From: Pollenia angustigena
Taxonomy: Eukaryota > Arthropoda > Insecta > Diptera > Polleniidae
Length of the DNA stretch: 64,000 nucleotides
Assembly (NCBI GenBank): GCA_930367215.1
Contig: OV884057.1
Location: 205,705,621 to 205,769,620 of the forward strand
Reading direction: 5' to 3'
In this document: positions 53,540-64,000 of the stretch, piece after piece
Position numbering within the stretch: the first letter of the stretch is position 1
Layout of the letters: the number at the start of each line of letters is the position of its first letter
The notes under the pieces: generated by a model
The model's database searches: none
Told to the model about the DNA's origin: nothing
The model's input: only the letters and a program-made list of their open reading frames with translations
Made by a program: the position numbers and the translations under genes

Positions 53540-54197
53540 AATATTAAACCCATTTTTTCTTAAATACTGGTTTAGGCTTAACAAACATACAAGCGTTGTG
53601 CATTCCCCACCACGGCTTTAAATACTTCTCTTTTGACTCTATTAACACTAAAGTTTAGTCACTAAACATAAGAACCACCATTTAAAAAAAAACTCGTTCA
53701 CATATTTTAACTTTAAGTTATGTATTTGTTATCTAGTCGCATATTGTTTTATATTTTTAAAATTTTTTTTAGGGAAATAAATCATCTCAAAAAAAAAATT
53801 CGTCTTTTTTATTTTGAATAATTTAACCAGTTTGTAGCTGCTTTGGTTGGGGACAATTTGAGATACAAAGTTTATAAATAATTAATAATCTAAACTAATT
53901 TAAATGTTTTAATTTTATGTTTTCTTAGAATTTGTCTATTTTTGTTTTTAAAAATAAACAAATAAACTAAATGCCAAACAACAAATTAAAAATTTAAAAA
54001 AACAAAAATTTTTAAAAGATAAAAAGAAACAACAAATTGAATTTTTATGTTTCTAGTTTCACCTTGGAACACATGATTAATGAAATCAATTAAATGTGCG
54101 CGGATAAAGCGACAATTATTTTTTTGTTTGTAATCAAAATAACAGTATAACAGGTAGACTAAAATAAAAAGATGATAACTTTAAAAAAATTGTAATT
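53540..54197. other. Non-coding stretch
   Basis: Nothing recognisable. Confidence 0.5.
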
Positions 54198-54200
54198 TTA

Positions 54201-54322
54201 GAGCGGAAAGCGTTTTCTAGCTAGGGCCAAAATTTGGTTACACCTCTAATGTTGACGCTCTTGTTAAGGTATGGCATATCAGCGTAAAAGCTAAGTGAAA
54301 GAAAACATTCCGCCTTCCGCTC
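54201..54322. mobile_element. MITE, 122 bp, TTA-flanked
   Basis: GAGCGGAAAGCGTTTTC (left) and GAAAACATTCCGCC then TTCCGCTC (right) are imperfect inverted ends, with TTA on both sides (54198-54200 and 54323-54325). A partial copy of the left end lies at 24834. Confidence 0.7.
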
Positions 54323-54404
54323 TTATTTAGGTACGGCTGTAAGAAAACCCTTTTTGTGGCATTGTTTGTTAAAAGCAGTTTTTATTAGGTGTATAACTTT
54401 AACA

Positions 54405-54975
54405 TCGGTTTAATACAAATTTATTAAAGCATTGCCTATTTTTCTAGCAATATTCTGATTCTGCGCTAAATGAACTACCGATTTGTAACGGCCAAAAACG
54501 AATTACGCTATTTTCGGATAACCTGTTATAAAGTGAATCGTATTCCAGTGAAGACGTTCAGCATCGATTGGAACATAACACAACGTAAATGGTAGTTGGA
54601 AAGGATCAGCAGGACTGAACTGATGAGGCAAAACTTCTCAACCACTTTTTTGTAAATTGTTTTTAACTGGTCTTGCAAAGATGTGGCTGATTGTTTTCAT
54701 GATGTTCGCACGGGACACTATTGATCGTATGAAGCATTTAACGCATGCAAAATCGGCTTTCAAAGTCGTTTAGTTTTAATTGACGTGGTACCAAATTTGC
54801 TTGCTTTGAAATAGAAACTGCTACTTCTAAATGCTTTGGTAAGTCTGCATAAATGAGCCCCAACTCTTCTTGAGTTTGACAACAATCCTAAAAGAACAAA
54901 GCCTAACGTTTATCATCTTCATTTCTTTTGCCGACCTGGGCGGTCTATGTTTTGCATCAAAATAACCATTATAAA
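54405..54975 (-). pseudogene. Mariner transposase relic (Mos1/irritans-like), internally deleted
   Basis: Reading the minus strand from about 54975, FDAKHRPPRSAKE is followed, after a frameshift, by DCCQTQEELG, then QANLVPRQLKLNDFESRFCM. This is the end of the helix-turn-helix DNA-binding part of mariner transposases. After a jump that deletes the central catalytic region come HIFARPVKNNLQKSG, EVLPHQFSPAD and, in another frame, NYHLRCVMFQSML, VFTGIRFTL and NSFLAVTNR, matching the C-terminal third. Several stops and at least two frameshifts are present. It belongs to a different mariner group from the relics at 28168 and 36170. Terminal repeats were not found. Confidence 0.7.
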
Positions 54976-55059
54976 ACTGCAAATAATATTTTTTAGAATA
55001 GGCTTCTGTTATTTTGAAGCCAGAGCAAAATTATGTTATGACGTTACGATTTAAAAATT

Positions 55060-56335
55060 ATTTAGAAATCTTTATTTTAGTAAGGGGGTTTATATGGGAC
55101 CTAAAGCTAATTTTGGAGCAATCAGCACAATATTTTGTCCAGGCACAGTAGCTATAAAAGTTATTGTCGCCTGTTCTAATGTCAATACCAAAATTTATAA
55201 GGAATATATGGAATTAAAAGCTTTTGTCAGTAGTAGCGGTATGGCCGAATATGGGCCGATTCCCATAAAAGTTGATAAGATAATTTAGATTGAAATTAAA
55301 TAAATTTGGACCAGTTTCGATATAAATACCCACCTAACAAGATCGTTTATTGACACAAAGAATATTCCGAAAAGAAGTTTGTATGGGGGCCATGTGAAAT
55401 TATAGACCGATTCTCACCAATAGGTTTCGACCTTATGAAAATTCAAACGTATGTGTGTACCACATTTCATCAAAATATCTTCAAAATTACGAAGTGTACT
55501 TTACAATGTCCATCCACCAGCCGGACGAACGGACATCGTTATATCGACTTAGAAAGCAATTCGGAGTCAATCGGTACAATTATCGATGGTTTTTAGTGTA
55601 ACACACATGAGGACAAACCAGTGTTCGAAAATAAACAGTACATTATTTCTTCGGCTCACAGACCCAAGAATAATATCTATTTTTTTTTAGTGATTGTGTA
55701 CACGAACACAACCCTTAATATCGTTCGTAACTATTTTCAAGAAAGAGCCCAACATTATATATTGTTCTGTTCTTCTTTAAAAAACAGAACAATTGTAGTG
55801 ATACTGAAGACAAATATTATATTTTAATGTTCTATAATGTTTCTTTTTTTACATTGATAAAGAAATGAACAAACAAAAAATTTTAGCAAGGACCGCAGCA
55901 CGAACAGCTTGTGTTTGTGCTGTGTATATGTTTTGTTTGTGTAAATTAATTTTCCTGGCTTTTTGTTTTTTTTTTCATGTATGTGTATTTTGTTTTTGTA
56001 AAAAATGTTTGGTTTTTTTACCAGCCAAAAGGGACGAACATTAATAAACCGAACCGAACACAATGAAGTTTATGGATTTAAAAAAAAAACCAAACGGAAT
56101 TAAATGTTCTCATATTTTGTTGAGTTGGATAAAAACAGTATTATTTTTGTGTTCGAAAGATGACAAAGAGGGAAACGTTATTTTTTTTTAATGATTTTCT
56201 ACACAAACACTATTAGCGTTTGTGTTTTCCACAAATCTACCGAACCGAACACTAAGGAGCGATATTTAGTGTTTATTTTCGAACACTGGCACAAACGCAC
56301 AATACGCTCTTCCCTATTGTAGTGTGGGTATAACT
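55060..56335 (-). repeat. Dispersed fly repeat copy, split by a hAT MITE
   Basis: The minus-oriented copy carries GGGGGTTTATATGGGACC, CCGATTCTCACCAAT, TTTCATCAAAATATCTTC and CGAACGGACATCG. It ends ACGCACAATACGCTC, CTATTGTAGTGTGGGTATA, the complement of the family start. The MITE at 55619-56288 interrupts it. Short plus frames at 55094-55288 and 55621-55827 are not genes. Confidence 0.6.
55619..56288. mobile_element. hAT-type element, 670 bp
   Basis: CAGTGTTCGAAAATAAACA (left) and TGTTTATTTTCGAACACTG (right) are perfect inverted ends. Flanks GGACAAAC and GCACAAAC match at 7 of 8 positions. AACCGAAC and GTGTTCG motifs recur internally. No transposase. Confidence 0.75.
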
Positions 56336-56384
56336 AAAAAAGAACTAGAACTTAACTATCCCAATAAAAAATGGAGCTCCCAAC

Positions 56385-56606
56385 GAAGCAGGTTTGTAAG
56401 GGAGAAACATAAACATTTCGCTTACCAATGCGCTTACAGAAGACATGAATTTTAAATGGCGAGTTCCCACTTTGAAGCAATAAATTTTTGACACATTAAG
56501 CGCATTATTCAGCGTATATAAAAATTGTTGGATGTAACGATCAGCCTTACACACTGCATGTTTTGATAATGTTATTTTTTAGTATTCTCCCTTACAAACC
56601 TGCTTC
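56385..56606. mobile_element. MITE, 222 bp
   Basis: GAAGCAGGTTTGTAAGGGAG (left) and CTCCCTTACAAACCTGCTTC (right) are perfect inverted ends of 22 bp. The minus frame 56345-56554 overlaps it and is not called. Confidence 0.8.
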
Positions 56607-56760
56607 ATAGTAAGGGAATGCCGTGCACTTGAAATTTAATTTTTTTTTTATAAAAGTTGTTGAGAGTTTTTTCACTTACTTTACTGCATTTCTGTATGTC
56701 TTATTGCGTAGCGCATAATTGTGCGCCTATTTTTTTAAATCAGTGATAACCAAGCAACAA

Positions 56761-56939
56761 ACAAAGTTGTTGTATAAAAATGAATTGCCGACCGTGTCTG
56801 TGTAAAAAATACGATTATTGACTGCCTCGCGAGACTATGGAGTGGCCCGAACAAAGTTGTTGTATACATGTGAATTGCCGACCGTGTCTGTGTGAAAAAT
56901 ACAATTATTGACTGCTCGCGAGTCTATGGAGTGGTTATG
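56761..56939. repeat. Tandem duplication, 2 x ~90 bp
   Basis: ACAAAGTTGTTGTATA, GAATTGCCGACCGTGTCTGT and TCGCGAG.CTATGGAGTGG occur in both units (from 56761 and 56851) with a few substitutions. Each contains the CGCGAG core; CTCGCGAG is a full palindrome. Confidence 0.85.
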
Positions 56940-56989
56940 ACTGTTTTAAATGTACTTTCGATTAGGGCTTCGCAAAATGATAAAATTGT

Positions 56990-57145
56990 TTATTGGGATG
57001 TATCACTAAACTAGAACTGAACCAACCTAAATTTATGCTAAACTATCTAAAACTGAACTAGAATTCAACTAGAATAAAACAGGAGTATAACTTTTTTAAA
57101 AGTGAGCTAGGGTTAAACAAAAATTAAACTATGTAGTACTGAACT
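56990..57145. repeat. Cryptic simple repeat, AACTAGAACTGAAC type, patch 1
   Basis: Irregular runs of CTAAACTAGAACTGAAC and similar. The same kind of repeat recurs at 60480-60720 and 61965-62235. Confidence 0.7.
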
Positions 57146-57441
57146 CAGTGTTGCCAAGTGCGCAGATGTTTACTTGAAAAAAAAAAAAAAAAAAAATTCT
57201 TTCTTCGAATAATACAAAGTAGAATTTTTAATTATTATTATTATTAAAAACATTTATTCTAATGCAAACATCATATGAAGTTCAAAATGTTGCGATCGTT
57301 CAGAACCATTTCCCAATCAACAAAAAATAATTTATGCAATTTCGACATGAGACTGGAACATCCAATGTAAAGAGGTTATTTTCTGAAATTAATCGAACTT
57401 ATTGTGTTAGGCGTTGTCGCTAACGTCTTAGGGCTAACTTT
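57146..57441. other. Non-coding stretch
   Basis: CAGTGTTGCCAAGTG near 57148 resembles a hAT end but has no partner. Confidence 0.4.
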
Positions 57442-57758
57442 AGGGTTACACGATCAAGTTTTGCCTATCAAGTTTAAATATACCCACACTTATTTACCAA
57501 TACAGTTATACTTTTAAAAATTGAAACGAACTTGCCTTTCTCTTTCCAGTGAGTGTTTAAATTTACGTTCAATAAAACAGCTGATTTCAAGGTTAGTGGG
57601 CAAATTTTTCGTTTGTCTTTATAAATTGTTTTCTTGATGAAGAAAGTCAATTGCTCAAAAATTATAGTCAGCCTACGTTACAACTTTCAATTTTTGGAAA
57701 TTTTGACAAACAGTATATGTAAAAGACTATCAAGAAAAACTTGAGCGTGTAACTGCAG
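57442..57758. mobile_element. MITE family C, copy 2
   Basis: AGGGTTACACGATCAAG (left) and CTTGAGCGTGTAACTGC (right) are inverted ends, with TGCCTATCAAG and CTATCAAGAAAAA inside. Inverted relative to copy 1 at 36449-36726. Confidence 0.7.
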
Positions 57759-58939
57759 TGTAATAAATCAGAGCAAGTTAAACTCTCTTTTTGGTTTAAA
57801 ATGTGTTTAAACTAAAAATCTATAAATAAACCGTCTTCAAACGCATAAAATTGGGTGTTTTAAATTTTTTTTTTAATGTGCAGTTTCGTTTCAATAAAAA
57901 CAGTTTTTTTTATAAGGTAAAAAAGAACTAAACTGGAACTAATGAAGATATAAACAAAAAAGTTTATTCTAATTCAGAACTAGTTTTCAGCTATGTATGC
58001 CGTTTTTTTCTTTTGTGTTCTGTTTTATTCGTTAAGTTAAATAAAATTTGTTATTTTCAAATTTTCTTTGAGCAATAAAAAAAAAAATAGGACAAGAAAT
58101 ATTTGTGTTGGTGGGTTTTTTTATTTTGGTAATATAATAGTTTAATTAAATGTCTGTTTTTTAATTTTGTTTTTAGGTTTTTTTTTAAACTAATTTTCAT
58201 TTAAAATTTCGTGTTGGCTTTTTTCAGTTGTCAAATCAACAGTTTATTTATTAAAAAAACATAAACTTGAAAAAAATTTAGTTTAAAGAGTTTTTATGTG
58301 AACAAATGTTTTTCTATTTCAGAAAATGCTTTTTTTTTATACAGATTTTGTTTCTGTATCGTTTGTTAATTGGGTCACCATGTTATGAAATGTGTGTCTC
58401 TTGTTCAGGCGGTCTCGGGCATATTTAACATTAAAAAAATAACAAATTATTTTTTTGGCATTAATTTTTATATATTTTTATGAATTTTTTTCAGCCTCAG
58501 AGCATTGAACGGTTATTTGAAAGTTTTTATTTCAGTTAACAAAATTTTGTTACATATTAATATCTATTAAATATGACAAGTGATTGTCAGGTTTTAATCT
58601 TGTTCAAGAGTTTGTGCATTTCATATACCAAAACTAATTATTTTTAAGCGCTTTTATTTATTTATAAATTTTTTTCCTTAACAATTAAAAACCCACATAA
58701 TTTTTTTTTTTATATATTTTTTGACTTTATTTGCCTTGATAATTTTTAATAAACAGCTTAGTTTTATAACAGACACACATTTTTTTAATTATTATGTTAT
58801 CAACGCGTAGAGGATTCATTGAACTTTTTAGAAAAAGAAAAAAAAATATGCGAAAATACTCTTTAAAAAATATTTGCAAATTACCGTATAGAGCGAATCA
58901 CAAGGTTGCGCATTTTAATTGTCAGAAAATAAAATTTAA
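57759..58939. other. AT-rich non-coding stretch
   Basis: T-rich, no supported gene. A Lys/Arg-rich plus frame at 58794-59012 reaches into the next element and is not called. Confidence 0.5.
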
Positions 58940-59794
58940 TAGCCCGTTTACACTACAACGAAATTTGAAACTTAAGAGATTTCAAGTAAAATCTAGTCTA
59001 CTACGTGACTAGATTTTGGCGAATTCTACAAAAAATCTTGTCGCATTTACATATTATGGAACTATGGTTTTTCCTTATAGAACTTAATTTCTTTATATCG
59101 TCAGCCCATTATTGTCTTGGCGCATATGCCATAAAGTCGTAGTAGAGAAAAATGAAAATGAATGTTTACATGAAGTCTTTTGAAAATATGCCCGATAGAT
59201 TTTTTTTTTATTATTTTCACCGCTGCTAACTGCTTATGTTTTGAAGAAAAATTTAAATTTTTGTGAACTTTCATGAATGAAGTCAAGGGTTAATAGTATT
59301 AAGTTATTGTTTTGTGCCGCATACGCCACTTTACAATTTTTTTTTTTTAAATAGCTTTTTGTGCTGCATACGTAAACTTACTGCTGTATATTAAGTTTAT
59401 TTTGCTTTTGCTTTAATTACTTTTTTTCTTATGGAAATGACGCAAAGCAAGAGTGAACGCTTTATACGTTTTTGTATGAGGAATTTGCTGCAATCGCCAA
59501 ACAGTGGCGTATAGAGAAAAGCAATACATACTTAAAAAACTTTAAAATAGTTGAAGTAAAATTAATGCTTCATATCTCAGAAACAAAAAAACCAAACTCA
59601 ATTTTTTTTAAAAATGGTCGGCAGGTCAAATCAGTAATGAGCCGACGATATGTATGGTGTATTACACAAAAACCTTTCAGTCAGCTGTTTTTGTTGTGAA
59701 AACAAAATCTCGCTAATGTCATAAAAGTACAATGTAAACGCACTGGATTTCGAGGAAGACTTCAAATTAAATCTACTAGATAGTGTTAGCCCGC
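58940..59794. mobile_element. Nonautonomous element related to 16019-16469, inverted, with insertion
   Basis: TAGCCCGTTTACACTA (left) and TAGTGTTAGCCCGC (right) end the element. AAAATCTCGCTAATGTC and AATGTAAACGCAC are complements of blocks in the 16019 copy, and CTAGATTT motifs sit near both ends. About 400 bp of extra sequence in the middle (about 59050-59690), with GTGCYGCATACG repeats, explains the greater length. Confidence 0.6.
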
Positions 59795-60479
59795 TTAAGC
59801 TTAAGTATAGAAATTACGAAATATAAAATTACGAAACGGATTTTTTTTTTTATTTTCTTTTAAAGAAGTTGCTACGAAACTCTTTTCACATTTACATTTA
59901 GATTTTTTTCATGCATTTTTTCAACTTTTTCAACCCCGTTTTCTTCCCTACACCTCTTGCTAACAAACAAAAAGTTTCATGCGAAAGTTGCGGCATTAAT
60001 TGCATAATGTAAATATGGTCTAAAATAAATTTTTTTATATTTTAATAAAAATTTTCAAAATCAGTAGTAAATATTTTCTAAAATAAATAACTTGCTAGGT
60101 TTTGTTTTTATAATTTTATATATATTTTTTTAAAGTTTAAATAAATAATAAAAAAAAATCGCGTTTCATCTTTTTGTGAAGTCAGCTAGAAGTATTTTTT
60201 TTTTAACCTTGATAAAGTTCATTGTCTAGAAGCAACAAAAAAAAAATTAAAAAGTAATTTTAAAGAATAAATCAAACAGAAAATAGTTTTTTTTTCTGTT
60301 CAGAGTAAAAAAATATAAAGCCTTCCGTTATATTTAATTCTTTTGACACTAAAACAAATTATACCCCTTCACCAATAATCATTTTAAATGATTAACGATT
60401 AAGAAAATCTTATTTTCAAGTTAAATAAATTTTTGGCCGATGACAGAAATCATAATCTTTAAAGAAAACTTGAAATAAA
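59795..60479. other. AT-rich non-coding stretch
   Basis: Nothing recognisable. Confidence 0.5.
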
Positions 60480-60720
60480 AGAACTAAAACTGAACCCAAA
60501 CTAAGCAAGACTTTGAATTAAACTGGAATAGATTAAGACTAAACTAGCGCTGAACCAGAACAGTACTAAAACTAAACTAGAAATGAATTAGGACCGAACT
60601 GAAGAAGAACAGAACTAGAATGGAACAAGAACTTGAACTAAACTAGACTTGAACTAGAACTACATAAAAATTTAACTAAAACTAAACTATAAATGAACTA
60701 GCTCTTCATTAGAACTATCT
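60480..60720. repeat. Cryptic simple repeat, AACTAGAACTAA type, patch 2
   Basis: Long irregular run of GAACTAAAACTGAAC-, ACTAGAAC- and AAACTAG-type units. Confidence 0.75.
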
Positions 60721-60873
60721 AATATCCCATCTCTAATTGCCGTTTGACTTTTTTATTGTTACTTTATAAGTCACGAACACAATTTGCAAATGCAAATGTG
60801 CTGTTTGCAAACAAAATGTGTGACCTGCGACGTTTTTTATTTAATATATTTGTGGTGTTTTTGATGACCTGTA

Positions 60874-61589
60874 CCCATGTTCTGTAACTTTAGTGAGAAC
60901 TTCTTGCATCGAAAAGATGTGAAACAAAATATTCCATCGTTTCTCGAAAAGTGAGAGAAATGTGTGTCTGTAACTCATGTCGAAAACTATCAAAAGAGAT
61001 TACGTCGTTACGTTATAAATGTCATAATATTGCACTCGAAGCCGATGTGACATTGCAGACGTTCAGAACGCCAGTAGCACATATTGTTGACGGCGACCAA
61101 AATTTACCAAAAATTTAAAATTTTTCAATGACGGCGGCGAAAATACAACCGTCGGCTATACCAAATAGTGTAAAGAGCGACTTTAATGTTTGTTGTCTGC
61201 AAACGAGCTTTGAAGACATTCGTATATTTTATTAAAATGTTAAAACATAAAAATAAAACAATGAAAAATGTGCCAACAACAAAATAATATTATTATTATT
61301 CTTTGCATTTTGCATTGTTTTTTGGTGTTAAAATTTTTTCTCGCCCCATTTTTTTTCGTGAGTTTATTTGACAGTTCAAAGCGGTAACTTTTTTCACCAA
61401 AATGTTACAGACACATTTTTTCTGTAAATTGGCGAGTAATTTCCTTACGTGACAACTTGTACTCGCCAAAAAAGTTACAGACACAGTTAAGTGAGAAAAA
61501 CAGCTGTTTGTTTCAATTTATGGCATTTTTGTTTCATTTCACACATTTCAATCGAAAACTTTCTCGACGCGAGAGTTACAGAACATGGG
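60874..61589. mobile_element. Nonautonomous element, 716 bp
   Basis: CCCATGTTCTGTAACT (left) and AGTTACAGAACATGGG (right) are perfect inverted ends. GTTACAGACACA and TGTGTCTGTAAC repeats and CTCGCGTC/TCTCGAAAAG motifs are spread through both halves. Two overlapping minus/plus frames at 61296-61648 are repeat sequence. No transposase. Confidence 0.7.
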
Positions 61590-61964
61590 CACTGGTGCAG
61601 GTTGTGTTCTTCAATAGTAAACTGGCACAACTAGGCCACCCTATATAATTTTTAAACCATATGTGTTATCATATGACTATATTTTTGCTGCATGTCTTCA
61701 CGACAACAAAAAAAAAAAAAACATTTCTGAATAAGTTTGTGCAAATGCGTATAAACGGGGTATAAAACTAAACAAGAACTATAGAACCCCGCTTTCAAAA
61801 GGCATTTTTTGTTTTTGATAAAGTATAAAAAACTTCTGTTAGTTCGAAACAAAAAGAACGAAAAGCGTAATATACTGTAAAACTTTTTCTAACTTGTAAA
61901 TTATTTCTTTCAAATCTAAATACGCGGAAATCCCCCATGAGCTAAAGCTTAAGTAAACAAAAAC
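61590..61964. other. Non-coding stretch
   Basis: Nothing recognisable. Confidence 0.5.
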
Positions 61965-62235
61965 TTAAATATTAAGAAACAAGAACCACATTAGATCTTA
62001 ATCCTGGCTAGAACAGGACTAGAGCAGAACGAAAAATTATTTAGAACTAAACTTAAAAATGTTTATTAGAAAACTAAAACCTAATATAGACTAAACAAAA
62101 CCGAAAATAGAACTGTACTAAAACTCAAAAGAACTCAAGTACAACAATATTGGAACTGAAGTAAAACTAAGAATAAAGAAACTGAACTAAAACCGAATTA
62201 AGATTCTACTAAAACTGATCTTAATCTTGAGAGAA
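61965..62235. repeat. Cryptic simple repeat, AACTAAAAC type, patch 3
   Basis: Irregular AGAACTAAAC, CTAAAACTC and GAACTGAAG units, as in patches 1 and 2. Confidence 0.65.
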
Positions 62236-62700
62236 CTTTTAAAAGCTGAGTAGACTGGATAACCCGTTATATTGTTGCGTTTTTCCTTTCTAATGTTGAG
62301 AATTAATTTTGATGTTTCTAGACAAATTTTAGTCACTTAAGTTTTCAAATAAATTCTCTTAGTAACCAATAGATTTTGTTGGAAAACTGGTTTCAAACTT
62401 TAACACATTTTAAAAATGAAGAATGTAAGTAAATGTTTAAAAATTTGTGCACTTAGTAACTGTAATAATTTTTTCAGTTTATACAAAAAAAAGTTAAATA
62501 TCAGGAAAAAATATTAGGTAAATAAAAAAATTTTAGATAATAAAATTTTAATTTTTCATTGAACTGTTGGTTTTTAATTGAAGGCAAAGTCTTGACAAAA
62601 AGTACGAAAAACAAAAGTGAAGAGGAACATGCAAATAAAATGGAAAATTAATACTCAATTACAGCAAATGTTTGATTGATTGTTTGAACATAGACTGGCA
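62236..62700. other. AT-rich non-coding stretch
   Basis: Nothing recognisable. Confidence 0.5.
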
Positions 62701-62870
62701 GGCGCCGCAGTGGCGCAAATGGTAAAACTGCAAAAAATTCTGATGTTGGGAATGTTTGTTATTCTCGAAACATGCAATTCGACCCGATTTCAATCCCTAG
62801 TTCAGTCAAGCATAAAATGAAAAATATTTTGTATTCCCAAAAAAATTACTTTAGTACTGGCAAGTGCACG
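62701..62870 (+). repeat. tRNA-related SINE, second head type
   Basis: GGCGCCGCAGTGGCGCAAATGG then TAAAACTGC looks like a tRNA 5' half with an A box. GATTTCAATCCCTAG further on is B-box-like. GTCAAGCATAAAATG and TTCCCAAAAAAATTACTTT follow as the tail. The last motif recurs at 63829-63850 next to the tail of the other SINE family. Confidence 0.5.
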
Positions 62871-63123
62871 TCTAAAAAAAACAAAACTGGCAACGTGCTT
62901 TATTTTTTGCGAAAACAATAATGCACGTTGTTTTCATTTTGTTTTTTCTTAACCTACTTACAACTACAATTAATGTTGGGAGAATTCCAATCAATTGTAG
63001 TGGCGAATGTAAGAAAAGATAAACTCACTGTTTATTGTTGTTGTTTTTGTTTAAGCTTTGATATTGTTACAAGTTAAACTGTTGCTTATAATTCTTATTC
63101 GCTTAACAGTTTTGTTTGTTTAA
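62871..63123. other. Non-coding stretch
   Basis: Nothing recognisable. Confidence 0.5.
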
Positions 63124-63650
63124 TCACCCCTATCGCGAATGTAATGGGAATATGTTATATGGGATCAAACCTAAATTCCCATCCCCAACAAATCGGTATC
63201 GCAAATATTTTGGGAGTAAAAATTTCTATTGTGAATTATTTGTCAGTGCTTCGTAAACAAAAGTCTCTATTGTGAGTAACTTGTCAGTGCTTGTATTGTG
63301 AAAGAAAAAATATACAATATAAAATACTAATAAAAATATAATAAAATAAATAATGAATAGTGTTTATCTTCATTTTCTTTATGTACACTCCTTCAATAAA
63401 AGGAAAAAGTAATTTAATTTAGTCCTACTATAGAATACAAATAAAAATTTTCATGTTCCCTTCTCGTTCACATCAACACTTGTTGGGAATTTATTCATTA
63501 AAAAATTTCGCGGGAGTTAACATTGGCGATGCCAAATTTTTTAAGTTTGGGAATTCATTCCCAAAAAATTTGTTATGGGAATCATTCACAATACGAAATA
63601 AAAATATATGGGAATATTTTCATGGGAGTAGTTGTTTGCGATAGGGGTGA
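63124..63650. mobile_element. Nonautonomous element, 527 bp, with GGGAAT repeats
   Basis: TCACCCCTATCGCGAA (left) and TTTGCGATAGGGGTGA (right) are inverted ends. GGGAATA, ATTCCCA and TGGGAAT motifs occur about nine times inside. The plus frame 63453-63644 translates this repeat structure and is not called. Confidence 0.7.
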
Positions 63651-64000
63651 ATATCTTTAGTTTTTCTAAAATCTTTGCACGGAGTTTCCTGACTATCTGG
63701 CCTAAGCAACCAGTGAAATGCTTATAGGAATAGCTTATCCCATCAACAATAAACTTCAGTGTTTTCATCAATAATAAAAATTGGGAATTAAGCACGACAA
63801 ACAAAATCCTGCAAATTAAAAATTTTGTTTTCCCAAAAAAATTACTTTGATAAAAAAATATTTTTAATTTATTTTATGTTGTAAATTTTTTTCTTTAATG
63901 AAAATTAAATTTGATAAACTTAAGCCAATTTTAATAACAAAAACTTCAAATTGTTTTTTAGTTACTAAATTAAAGGCTCAGTTAGCCGGGAGTAAAAGTA
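63651..64000 (+). repeat. SINE tail fragment and window edge
   Basis: TTCCCAAAAAAATTACTTT (63829), TTATGTTGTAAATTTTTTTC and GATAAACTTAAGCC match the SINE tail found at 25336 and 35010. The window ends soon after in GCTCAGTTAGCCGGGAG, which may be part of a further element. Confidence 0.55.

Overview
This window is non-coding nuclear DNA from an insect, most likely a higher fly (Diptera, Brachycera/Calyptratae). It is very A+T-rich (roughly three quarters by eye), with long A and T runs, microsatellites and no long open reading frame. It carries relics of several insect transposon groups: mariner/Tc1 with TA duplications, hAT with 8-bp duplications, piggyBac with TTAA, possible PIF/Harbinger-type MITEs with 3-bp duplications, and Jockey-like non-LTR elements. 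A dispersed repeat with a GTCCGTCTGG-type core, familiar from fly genomes, is also present. Nothing suggests bacterial, organellar or viral DNA. The species cannot be fixed from the sequence.

Only two short segments look like host protein-coding exons. One is on the minus strand at 10233-10334: 34 codons opened by ATG and closed by a strong GTACGT donor. The other is on the plus strand at 44980-45103: 40 codons between a TTTTAG acceptor and a CAG/GTAACT donor. They lie on opposite strands, so if both are real they belong to different genes. Most of the window would then be long introns or intergenic DNA. I do not recognise either protein.

Layout. 1-7 kb: AT-rich DNA with nested MITEs (outer element 1427-2744), a near-perfect hairpin (4267-4404), a hAT MITE (6562-6772) and scattered GTTGCTAGCAAC palindromes. 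8.0-9.0 kb: a cluster of eight perfect TTTGCGCAAA palindromes. 10.2 kb: the minus-strand exon. 11.7-12.65 kb: a piggyBac relic with TTAA duplications. 13.0-15.0 kb: a 2-kb inverted-repeat structure around a tRNA-headed SINE. 16-24 kb: MITEs, a possible 56-codon ORF, copies of the dispersed fly repeat and a 5'-truncated Jockey copy. 25.0-28.9 kb: a deep nest (MITE, hAT, SINE, Harbinger-like element) followed by a Jockey copy broken by a mariner relic. 29.8-37.2 kb: two hAT elements, a 0.9-kb TA-flanked element and a mariner relic broken by a MITE. 37.5-47.4 kb: a decayed tandem repeat with a period of about 124 bp, interrupted by a mariner deletion derivative, MITEs, a 44-bp direct repeat and the plus-strand exon. 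47.5-57 kb: paired MITEs, fly-repeat copies, a hAT nest and a mariner pseudogene. 57-64 kb: more MITEs, patches of a cryptic AACTAGAACTAA simple repeat and a tRNA-related SINE.

No transposase or reverse transcriptase here is intact, so nothing in the window looks able to mobilise itself. The nesting gives a relative order of insertions. All identifications were made by reading the sequence; no database search was possible.
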